Origin: an uncultured Clostridia bacterium
GTDB lineage: Bacteria > Bacillota > Clostridia > UBA1381
Length of the DNA: 5,454 nt
Direction of reading: 5' to 3'
NCBI GenBank assembly: GCA_945948775.1
Contig: CAMFCK010000071.1
Span: 1-5,454, forward strand
A program made the position numbers and the translations under genes. Of this stretch, positions 1 to 5,454 are shown one piece after another. The notes beneath the pieces are model-generated. The model saw only the letters and a list, made by a program, of their open reading frames with translations, was not told where the DNA came from and did not search any database. Every line of letters begins with the position of its first letter. Position 1 is the first letter of the stretch.

Positions 1-716
1 ATAAGGTCTCAATAACCTACTTCCCGGGCTCGGAAAAGATCGAGGCGAGAATAAACGGCGAACTGGTACAGGAAAGCACAGAATACACCGTATGGAAATA
101 TCCCATTCAGTTTGTAAGACAGCTTAAGCTGATAGTAAACAATGAAGCAGTATTTGACGGTATTAAGGTTTATAACGGCAAGTATCAGCCTGAACAGGCA
201 CCCGAAATGAAAGGTATCAAAGCAGAAGGTACAACGGTTGAAGGTAATGTAATCACTTTGCCGGATATCGAGTATTATATCGATGAAGTTGCTGATATGT
301 TCGAGGTCATTGGAACGCCGACGCAGGTTTATAAGAATGTTAATCTTACTGAGGTGGTAGAGGACGGCGAGCTTGTAGAAAATGGCGTGCTCATGATGGA
401 AAATGACGGTATCTATAAGGAATATATCATTAAGATTGGTGCAGATACCCCGGCGACGCCAAATTTTGACATGAGTTATGTGGACGGCAAATATACCGCA
501 ACAGCGTCCGGCTATCCGGCAGACAAGACGCTCATCATTGCAAGCTATAATGGCGACGTGCTTGAGAGTGTACAGTTCGGAGTGGCTGACGGTGAAAGGT
601 TTGTAGCAAATATAACGGCTGATGAAGGAAAAACGGTTAAGGCATTCCTTATCAATTTTGCGGATATGACTTGTGCGCAAAACAGTATCGTTATGGTAAA
701 TGGGCAAAGAAAATAA
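1..716 (+). CDS. C-terminal part of a secreted multi-domain surface protein (5' partial)
   Basis: The reading frame is open from base 3 with no start in view, so this is the last 237 residues of a longer protein; the internal ATG at 207 is residue 69 and has no ribosome-binding site. Fragment residues 1-61 end in VFDGIKVYNGKY, which resembles the last strand of LamG/concanavalin-like sandwich domains (inference). Residues about 69-147 look like a small beta-rich module ending in a GIYKEYIIKIG strand. Residues about 155-237 resemble a beta tail often seen at the C-terminus of secreted clostridial polysaccharide-active proteins (a TLIIASYNGDVLES strand, then TADEGKTVKAFL). No membrane segment, LPXTG sorting signal, SLH or dockerin is visible at the C-terminus, so it is probably released or anchored by upstream domains. 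The stop is 15 bp before the transporter lipoprotein gene, suggesting co-transcription. No catalytic domain is visible, so enzyme activity cannot be assigned; it could equally be a non-catalytic binding protein. Confidence 0.8.
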   Translation, partial: KVSITYFPGSEKIEARINGELVQESTEYTVWKYPIQFVRQLKLIVNNEAVFDGIKVYNGKYQPEQAPEMKGIKAEGTTVEGNVITLPDIEYYIDEVADMFEVIGTPTQVYKNVNLTEVVEDGELVENGVLMMENDGIYKEYIIKIGADTPATPNFDMSYVDGKYTATASGYPADKTLIIASYNGDVLESVQFGVADGERFVANITADEGKTVKAFLINFADMTCAQNSIVMVNGQRK

Positions 717-731
717 TTGGAGGTATAAACT

Positions 732-2285
732 ATGAAAAAGGTATATAAAATTACGGCGCTTTGCGCAGCGGCTATTTTAGCCGCTGTCAGCCTTGTCGGC
801 TGCGGCAAAGGTGAGCAGGCATCAACATCACAAAAGACCCTTGATTACTGGATTCCGCTTTCAGGCTCAACAGCTTCGCTGGTGGATAATCTTGATAAAA
901 CACCGCTTTACCAGAAATTGCAGGAGGTAACCGGTATTGATGTAAATTTCATTCATCCGTCGGGCGGCTCATTGTCCGAGAAGTTCAATATTCTCATGGC
1001 TTCCAACGATTTTCCCGACATGATTCAGTATAACTGGCTCACCTATCCGGGCGGACCGCAGAATGCTATCGATGAAGGCGTTATTATTGATATTTATCAG
1101 TATAAGGATAAGGCGCCAAATCTTATCAAATATATTGATAGCAACAAAGAGATCAAAAAACTTGCAGAGACCAATGAAGGCGCGCTGTTTTCCTTCCCGT
1201 TTGTACGCGGTGACGATAGCCTTTGTGTATCGTGGGGTATGGCACTGCGTAAGGACTGGCTTGACGAACTGAACCTTGAAGTACCCGAAACAATCGATGA
1301 GTGGGAAACCGTGTTGCGCGCATTTAAGGAAAAGAAGAGCGCAACTGCACCGCTCACCATTACAACAGGCGCATTTGAAAACTCGCAGTTTGTAGGTGCA
1401 TACAACACAACTATGGGATATTATATCGGGGATAATCAGGTTAAATACGGACTTTTGGATCCCGGATTTAAGGAATTTTTGATGCGTATGAACAAGTGGT
1501 ACAGTGAAGGTCTGTTGGACAACAACTTCGCACTCTTGGATAACACTACAATTGATGCTAATATCTTAAACGGCGCTTCCGGCGCTGCAGGTCTGTCACT
1601 CGGTAACGGCATCGGCAGATATATGTCATCTGCTCCCGATGATAAGTTTGATTTGGTAGGTGCGCCTTCGCCGGTACTCAACAAGGGTGATGTACCTGAG
1701 TTTGGTTACCTGCAGACAGCAGTTCCGCCGATGACAAATGCATTCACAGTTATCTGCGCTGACAGCAAAAAGATTGAAACAGCAATGGAATTTCTTGATT
1801 ACGGCTATAGCGAAGAGGGACATATGCTTTATAACTTTGGTATTGAGGGCGACAGCTACAACATGGTTGACGGTTATCCTAAGTACACCGACAAGATTAC
1901 AAAGAATGAAGAAGGACATTCAATGAATATCATGCTTTCGCAGTACACAGCATCTTATTCATCAGGTCCGTTCGTGCAGGACAAGAGATATATGGAACAG
2001 TATGCGTCACTGCCGCAGCAGATTTCCGCATGGGATACATGGACAAAGACAAATATGAAGGAGCACGTGCTGCCCAATCTATATATCGCAGCTGATAAAC
2101 AGAACGAGCTTGCAATTTTAGATAACTCAATTAACACCTACGCAAATGAAATTATCACGAAGTTTATCGTAGGAACAATGTCGTTTGACGAATACGACAA
2201 TGCGATTGCAGAGTTGAAACAGCGAGGAATAGAGCGCTCGCTCGAAATCAGAAACGAAGCATATCAGTCATATTTGTCAAAATAA
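732..2285 (+). CDS. ABC transporter substrate-binding lipoprotein, LplA/LipO type (carbohydrate uptake)
   Basis: This 517-residue protein is the extracellular binding subunit of a carbohydrate ABC importer, tethered to the outer face of the cytoplasmic membrane. It begins with a lipoprotein signal peptide: basic MKKVYK, a hydrophobic core at about 7-22 and lipobox LVGC with the lipidated Cys at residue 24. The body matches the large family-1 solute-binding proteins of the LplA/YtcQ/LipO group, usually about 490-560 residues. Visible hallmarks are FPDMIQ, RKDWLDELNLEVPETIDEW from residue 173, NFGIEGDSY at 368-376, and a C-terminal helical region from about 467 (INTYANEIITKFIVGT...) containing LKQRGIER. 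The start is fixed by TTGGAGG at 717-723, 8 bp upstream. The next two genes are its permeases. The ligand is probably an oligosaccharide released from a polysaccharide; which one is not readable here. Some relatives have been linked to peptides or lipo-compounds, so the sugar assignment rests partly on context. Confidence 0.93.
   Translation: MKKVYKITALCAAAILAAVSLVGCGKGEQASTSQKTLDYWIPLSGSTASLVDNLDKTPLYQKLQEVTGIDVNFIHPSGGSLSEKFNILMASNDFPDMIQYNWLTYPGGPQNAIDEGVIIDIYQYKDKAPNLIKYIDSNKEIKKLAETNEGALFSFPFVRGDDSLCVSWGMALRKDWLDELNLEVPETIDEWETVLRAFKEKKSATAPLTITTGAFENSQFVGAYNTTMGYYIGDNQVKYGLLDPGFKEFLMRMNKWYSEGLLDNNFALLDNTTIDANILNGASGAAGLSLGNGIGRYMSSAPDDKFDLVGAPSPVLNKGDVPEFGYLQTAVPPMTNAFTVICADSKKIETAMEFLDYGYSEEGHMLYNFGIEGDSYNMVDGYPKYTDKITKNEEGHSMNIMLSQYTASYSSGPFVQDKRYMEQYASLPQQISAWDTWTKTNMKEHVLPNLYIAADKQNELAILDNSINTYANEIITKFIVGTMSFDEYDNAIAELKQRGIERSLEIRNEAYQSYLSK
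756..802 (+). promoter_or_regulatory. Cluster of small hairpins in signal-peptide codons of the binding protein
   Basis: Three adjacent inverted repeats lie 25-71 nt into the binding-protein gene. GCGC (756-759) pairs with GCGC (763-766) around TTT. CAGCGGCT (766-773) pairs perfectly with AGCCGCTG (779-786) around a 5-nt loop, extendable by one A-T pair. CAGCC (788-792) pairs with GGCTG (798-802). The first two share base 766 and so cannot both be complete. The repeats are seen directly; any role in tuning translation or mRNA stability is inference. Ala/Leu-rich signal-peptide codons can produce such repeats by chance. Confidence 0.35.
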
Positions 2286-2298
2286 TTAAACGAAATAG

Positions 2299-2327
2299 CG
2301 GAGCTGCTGTGGGATGCAGCAGCTCCG
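2299..2327 (+). promoter_or_regulatory. Intercistronic hairpin between binding protein and permease genes
   Basis: CGGAGCTGCTG (2299-2309) and CAGCAGCTCCG (2317-2327) are perfect reverse complements, giving an 11-bp GC-rich stem with a 7-nt loop (TGGGATG). It starts 14 nt after the stop of the binding-protein gene and ends 10 nt before the AAAGGA ribosome-binding site of the first permease. The downstream strand is GTTGACTAAG with no T-run, so it does not look like a standard intrinsic terminator. In operons such as malE-malF, a structure placed here protects the upstream mRNA from 3' exonucleases and raises binding protein over permease; the same role is inferred here. Partial transcription attenuation is the alternative. 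Confidence 0.75.
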
Positions 2328-2351
2328 GTTGACTAAGAAAGGATTGACCCA

Positions 2352-3302
2352 ATGATGAATAAGAGAGCCGCACGGACGGCCATATCACAAAAAACCAAGC
2401 AAGGTTCATGGCGCAGAGATTTTCATAAAAACTGGAAACTGTATTTAATGGTTATTCCGGTACTGATGTTTTACGCCATGTTCTGCTATAAGCCGATGTA
2501 CGGCGCTCTTATCGCCTTTCAAAACTTTTCGCCAAGACTGGGATTTTGGGGAAGCGAATGGATTGGCTTTGATAATTTTGTACACTTCTTCACCTCGCCG
2601 GATTTTCCAAAGCTTTTGAAAAATACACTCACAATCAGTATAACAACATTAATATTCGGTTTCCCTGCACCGATTTTACTTGCGCTGTTTTTGAACGAAG
2701 TAAAGAATGTGCACGTAAAGAAGTTCGTTCAGACAACTACATATCTTCCGCACTTTATATCGGTAGTGGTAGTCTGCGGTATGGTAAAGATATTTGTATC
2801 GCCGCAGGGTATTATCGGAATGTTGGTGGGAGCACTCACCGGCAACAATTCAAATCTATTGATGAATCCCAAGCTTTTTCTGCCGATATATGTAATATCA
2901 GAGATATGGCAGTCGGTCGGCTGGGATTCGATAATTTATCTTGCCGCACTAAGCGCGGTGGATACCGAACAGTATGAGGCAGCCGATATTGACGGTGCAG
3001 GTCGGTTTTCCAAGATATTCTATATAACACTGCCGTCGATACAGACTACAACCATAACCCTTTTTATACTCGCACTAGGCAGAGTGATGAATGTCGGCTA
3101 CGAGAAGATAATGCTTCTTTATAATCCGGCAATTTACGAGACCAGTGATGTTATCTCAACCTATGTTTACCGTCTTGGTTTTGAAACGCAGAACTGGGGA
3201 TTTTCTACAGCGGTCGGTCTGTTCAATTCGGTTTGTAACCTGGCACTTATTGTCGGTGCAAACACTATAAGTAAGAAATATAAGAATGTAAGTCTTTGGT
3301 AA
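2352..3302 (+). CDS. Carbohydrate ABC transporter permease, LplB type
   Basis: This 316-residue membrane protein is the first of two transmembrane subunits of the importer. A basic cytoplasmic N-terminus precedes about six membrane segments near residues 29-47, 93-116, 131-150, 176-200, 229-246 and 284-304. The cytoplasmic EAA loop that docks on the ATPase is canonical: E209-A-A, G215, I225, L227 and P228 fit EAA-x3-G-x9-I-x-LP. The early YKPMYGALIAFQNFSP stretch and the C-terminal KNVSLW ending are typical of the LplB branch of MalF-like permeases, and the length is normal. AAAGGA at 2338-2343 lies 8 bp before the ATG at 2352 and 11 bp before a second ATG at 2355, so the first is preferred; the difference is one Met. 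The gene lies 66 bp after the binding-protein gene, separated by the hairpin at 2299-2327. The substrate cannot be deduced from the permease alone. Confidence 0.95.
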   Translation: MMNKRAARTAISQKTKQGSWRRDFHKNWKLYLMVIPVLMFYAMFCYKPMYGALIAFQNFSPRLGFWGSEWIGFDNFVHFFTSPDFPKLLKNTLTISITTLIFGFPAPILLALFLNEVKNVHVKKFVQTTTYLPHFISVVVVCGMVKIFVSPQGIIGMLVGALTGNNSNLLMNPKLFLPIYVISEIWQSVGWDSIIYLAALSAVDTEQYEAADIDGAGRFSKIFYITLPSIQTTTITLFILALGRVMNVGYEKIMLLYNPAIYETSDVISTYVYRLGFETQNWGFSTAVGLFNSVCNLALIVGANTISKKYKNVSLW

Positions 3303-3307
3303 GGAGG
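3301..3307 (+). promoter_or_regulatory. Ribosome-binding site that sets the start of the second permease
   Basis: AAGGAGG at 3301-3307 overlaps the TAA stop of the first permease (3300-3302) and lies 9 bp before the ATG at 3317. It rules against the in-frame TTG at 3296, which would place the site inside the coding region and add seven residues (MVRRIKR). Reuse of terminating ribosomes (translational coupling) is likely but inferred. Confidence 0.85.
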
Positions 3308-3316
3308 ATAAAACGC

Positions 3317-4204
3317 ATGAAAAACAAAATCAAAAAATCAACAGGCGAAAGAGCTTTTGATGCAGTGAATACAACACTGCTTATTCTGATCGCACTTGTT
3401 ATGATTTATCCGCTTTACTATGTACTTGTGGCTTCATTCTCGACATATAACTCATTGATAAAGAGCAATGGATTTTTGCTCTACCCTTCGGAATTCACTA
3501 TCGAAGCATATAAGATGGCATTTAAAAACCCAATGGTGCTGCGCGGATATGCAAACACAATGTTCGCGGTGATTGTAGGCGTGGCGGTTAACCTTCTTTT
3601 GACAGCAATCGGTGCGTATTTCCTTTCAAGACGCGATGTAAAGCTGCAAAAGCCGATATCCATTTTAATCGTCATCACAATGTATTTTTCCGGCGGTATG
3701 ATTCCGTTTTACTTCACGGTTAAGGGCTTCGGTCTTGAAGGCTCGCTCTGGTCGCTGGTTATTCCGACTGCAATCAACACCTTTAACCTCATTATAATGA
3801 AAACAGCCTTTTCAGAAATTCCGCACTCCCTTGAAGAGTCGGTTGAAATAGACGGCGGCGGACACTTTATAATGCTTTTTAAAATTATTATGCCGCTTTC
3901 TAAAGCAACCTTCGCGGTTATCGGTCTTTATTATGCTGTTGCACACTGGAATGCATGGTTTAATGCAATGCTGTTTTTGAAAGAACGTACCCAATTCCCA
4001 ATCCAACTGATACTGCGCGAAATCTTAATTCAGAACAATATGCAGGGAATGTCGGAGGGCGTAGGCTTTGCTGAGGCCAACTATGTCGGAGAAACCATCA
4101 AATACGCGATAATCGTCATTTCTACATTGCCAATCCTGATTGTATATCCGTTTATGCAGAAATATTTTGTGCATGGTGTTATGATCGGCGCAGTAAAGGG
4201 ATAA
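3317..4204 (+). CDS. Carbohydrate ABC transporter permease, YtcP/LplC type (UgpE/MalG-like)
   Basis: This 295-residue protein is the second transmembrane subunit and should pair with the LplB-type permease upstream. About six hydrophobic segments are visible near residues 19-41, 76-104, 112-131, 143-164, 196-215 and 262-281. Family hallmarks are FSGGMIPFYF at about 125, AINTFNLIIMKTAF at about 152, and the C-terminal YPFMQKYFVHGVMIGAVKG. The ATPase-docking loop is a relaxed EAA motif: E174-S-V in place of EAA, then G180, I190 and P193 at the expected spacing. The start at 3317 is chosen from AAGGAGG 9 bp upstream; an in-frame TTG at 3296 would overlap the previous gene and is unlikely. Length is normal for the family. 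No ATPase gene follows, which is usual for this class because one multitask ATPase (MsmK/UgpC type) serves several importers. Confidence 0.95.
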   Translation: MKNKIKKSTGERAFDAVNTTLLILIALVMIYPLYYVLVASFSTYNSLIKSNGFLLYPSEFTIEAYKMAFKNPMVLRGYANTMFAVIVGVAVNLLLTAIGAYFLSRRDVKLQKPISILIVITMYFSGGMIPFYFTVKGFGLEGSLWSLVIPTAINTFNLIIMKTAFSEIPHSLEESVEIDGGGHFIMLFKIIMPLSKATFAVIGLYYAVAHWNAWFNAMLFLKERTQFPIQLILREILIQNNMQGMSEGVGFAEANYVGETIKYAIIVISTLPILIVYPFMQKYFVHGVMIGAVKG

Positions 4205-4209
4205 GGAGG
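4203..4209 (+). promoter_or_regulatory. Ribosome-binding site of the SLH-protein gene, overlapping the upstream stop
   Basis: AAGGAGG at 4203-4209 lies 8 bp before the ATG at 4218 and shares bases with the TAA stop of the second permease (4202-4204). It fixes the start of the secreted SLH protein and suggests that this protein is translated from the same mRNA as the transporter. The 13-nt string TAAGGAGGATAAA here (4202-4214) is identical to the one at 3300-3312. Confidence 0.85.
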
Positions 4210-4217
4210 ATAAATTC

Positions 4218-5454
4218 ATGAAGGCTTTTAAGAAGGCTGCAGCATTGTGCCTTGCGGCGGTGTGCACATTTTCCACGAGCTTTGCAAATGCATATGCGCA
4301 GGGAGTAGAAGCTGTCAGCAGAACAATCTCCTTTGGCGGCGAGAGCAGCAGTGACTTTGTCACCGTTGTTGTTGCGCCTTGTACGGAAGATATCAGCAGC
4401 CTGGATGCAGCTAAAATAAACATAGCCGACAGCAAAATCGCGTATAAGGTAATAGCGACCAATAACGGCAGTTATTCGTGCGGTATAACACTTCCAAAAA
4501 GCTTTGCCGGAGGCAGATATGCGGTACATATATTCGACAGCGGTGCAGAACAGGTGTTATTTGCGGCGGTAGCGGGTGAAGATGCGATGACCGTACTGCA
4601 AAGCGTGACCGAATCAAATGTCAAATCCAAGATTTTGGACAACAAGACATTGTTGGGTCTGGACAGTGATGTTTTTTCTACCACATATCAGCAGGTGCTT
4701 TCAAATATTACCGGTAAAATCTCGGAAATGTCGGTTGACGAATTTTTGCGGCAGTATATGATATTTGAGGGCGTCGCACGTGTAAAAAGCGAAACATTGG
4801 CTCCCGATAAATATTTTGAAAACTACGGTCTTTATATAGACAGCAAAGCAAAGGCAGAATACAAAAACCTAACCAAAGACGAAAAGGACAGTATTATATC
4901 GGCGATGAAATCGGTCAGCGCTGCCGATAAGTCGGTGGATGATTACTTTTCTGAGCTGTTTTTAATAAGTAGAATAAAGAATACCACAAACCATATCGCA
5001 CTCAAGAATATCTGCGAACGGTATATGACAGAAAATGGTATATCGAATACAAAGTATAGCTCGCTGAAGGATTACCAGAAGGAAAACGTGTTTGCGGCCA
5101 TGTTTGCAGAGAAGAACAATATGACCACGGCGGCGGCAATGTTTGCTGAGTTTGAAAAACAGCTCGGCAGTACATCAAGCGACAAATCAGACAACGGCTC
5201 ATCGGGCAGTGACGGAGGCGGTACAATAAGCGGTACATGGCCGGCTCCGCCTGTTACGCAAGCTTGGGGCAGTGCGCAGCCCGCGCTTTCCGATATTGCA
5301 GGACATTGGGCGCAGAGCTATATCACTTCACTGGTTGCAAGAGGCATTGTGTCAGGTATGGAGGACGGAAGCTTTGCACCTGCGCGTGCGGTAACCCGTG
5401 CGGAATTTGCCGTCATGCTCAATAAGGCTATCGGCTTTACACCGACAGGCGAAT
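4218..5454 (+). CDS. Secreted SLH-domain cell-surface protein (3' partial)
   Basis: The frame is open from ATG 4218 to the right edge (412 complete residues), so the C-terminus is missing. A Sec signal peptide is clear: MKAFKK, a hydrophobic core, then AxA sites at 23-25 (ANA) and 25-27 (AYA). Residues about 37-121 look like an Ig-like beta-sandwich, ending with ITLPKSFAGGRYAVHIFDSG. Residues about 124-316 are charged and probably mainly helical, and I recognise no known domain there. A Ser/Gly/Asp-rich linker at about 317-342 and a Pro-containing stretch lead to an SLH domain from residue 357: LSDIAGHWA, then GIVSGMEDGSFAP, then the diagnostic TRAEF at 393-397. SLH domains bind pyruvylated secondary cell-wall polymers and usually occur in threes, so one or two more repeats probably lie beyond the edge. 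Its place directly after the permeases suggests a wall-attached polysaccharide-binding or scaffold role (inference); no catalytic motif is visible. Confidence 0.9.
   Translation, partial: MKAFKKAAALCLAAVCTFSTSFANAYAQGVEAVSRTISFGGESSSDFVTVVVAPCTEDISSLDAAKINIADSKIAYKVIATNNGSYSCGITLPKSFAGGRYAVHIFDSGAEQVLFAAVAGEDAMTVLQSVTESNVKSKILDNKTLLGLDSDVFSTTYQQVLSNITGKISEMSVDEFLRQYMIFEGVARVKSETLAPDKYFENYGLYIDSKAKAEYKNLTKDEKDSIISAMKSVSAADKSVDDYFSELFLISRIKNTTNHIALKNICERYMTENGISNTKYSSLKDYQKENVFAAMFAEKNNMTTAAAMFAEFEKQLGSTSSDKSDNGSSGSDGGGTISGTWPAPPVTQAWGSAQPALSDIAGHWAQSYITSLVARGIVSGMEDGSFAPARAVTRAEFAVMLNKAIGFTPTGE

Noticed and set aside
9..707. A 232-residue open frame on the - strand opposite the first gene.
   Set aside because: It is antisense to a well-supported + strand frame open from the window edge, has no ribosome-binding site, and its translation is rich in His, Cys, Ile and Phe with no recognisable domain. 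It is a codon-usage shadow.
207..716. A complete 169-residue gene starting at ATG 207.
   Set aside because: The same frame is open to the left edge with protein-like sequence, and no ribosome-binding site precedes 207, so the ATG is internal to a longer gene.
2299..2340. Intrinsic terminator ending the binding-protein transcript.
   Set aside because: The stem is strong but is followed by GTTGACTAAG rather than a T-run, and the partner permease genes follow immediately with no evident promoter in the gap.
3296..3316. An upstream TTG start for the second permease, adding seven residues and overlapping the first permease.
   Set aside because: The AAGGAGG site at 3301-3307 would then lie within the coding region, while it is ideally spaced for the ATG at 3317. 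The extra residues are simply the translated ribosome-binding site.
4025..4684. Several overlapping - strand open frames across the permease/SLH-protein junction.
   Set aside because: They lie opposite the second permease and the SLH-protein signal peptide, overlap each other in different frames, and show no family motif.
5237..5425. A 62-residue + strand frame with many Cys within the SLH region.
   Set aside because: It overlaps the SLH domain in another frame; the SLH frame has diagnostic motifs and continues uninterrupted from the signal peptide. The Cys come from shifted Ala/Gly codons.

Overview
The window reads as part of a chromosome from a low-to-mid GC Gram-positive bacterium of the class Clostridia, probably a gut or anaerobic-digester type (Oscillospiraceae or relatives). 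The evidence is strong AAGGAGG ribosome-binding sites before nearly every gene, TAA stops on all four completed genes, a lipoprotein-anchored solute-binding protein (no outer membrane implied), and an S-layer-homology (SLH) domain on a secreted protein. Exact taxonomy cannot be fixed from the sequence.

All genes are on the + strand and packed as one apparent operon. Positions 1-716 are the 3' end of a large secreted protein with beta-sandwich-like modules, with its start outside the window. After 15 bp comes a lipoprotein solute-binding protein of the LplA/LipO type (732-2285). A 66-bp gap containing a perfect 11-bp hairpin leads to an LplB-type permease (2352-3302). A second permease of the YtcP/LplC (UgpE/MalG-like) type follows 14 bp later (3317-4204). 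After another 13 bp comes a secreted SLH-domain protein (4218 to beyond the right edge). No stretch longer than 66 bp lacks a gene.

The three central genes are the binding protein and the two membrane subunits of an ABC importer for an oligosaccharide or glycan fragment. No ATPase is encoded here, so a shared MsmK/UgpC-type ATPase elsewhere is expected. The flanking secreted proteins are best read as surface components that bind or degrade a polysaccharide whose products the importer takes up, i.e. a Gram-positive polysaccharide-utilisation locus. The polysaccharide itself cannot be named from this window.

I see no mobile element, CRISPR, tRNA or rRNA, and no wholly new system. The points worth a second look are the intercistronic hairpin, a cluster of hairpins in the signal-peptide codons of the binding protein, near-identical stop/ribosome-binding-site junctions, and the unassigned ectodomain of the SLH protein.
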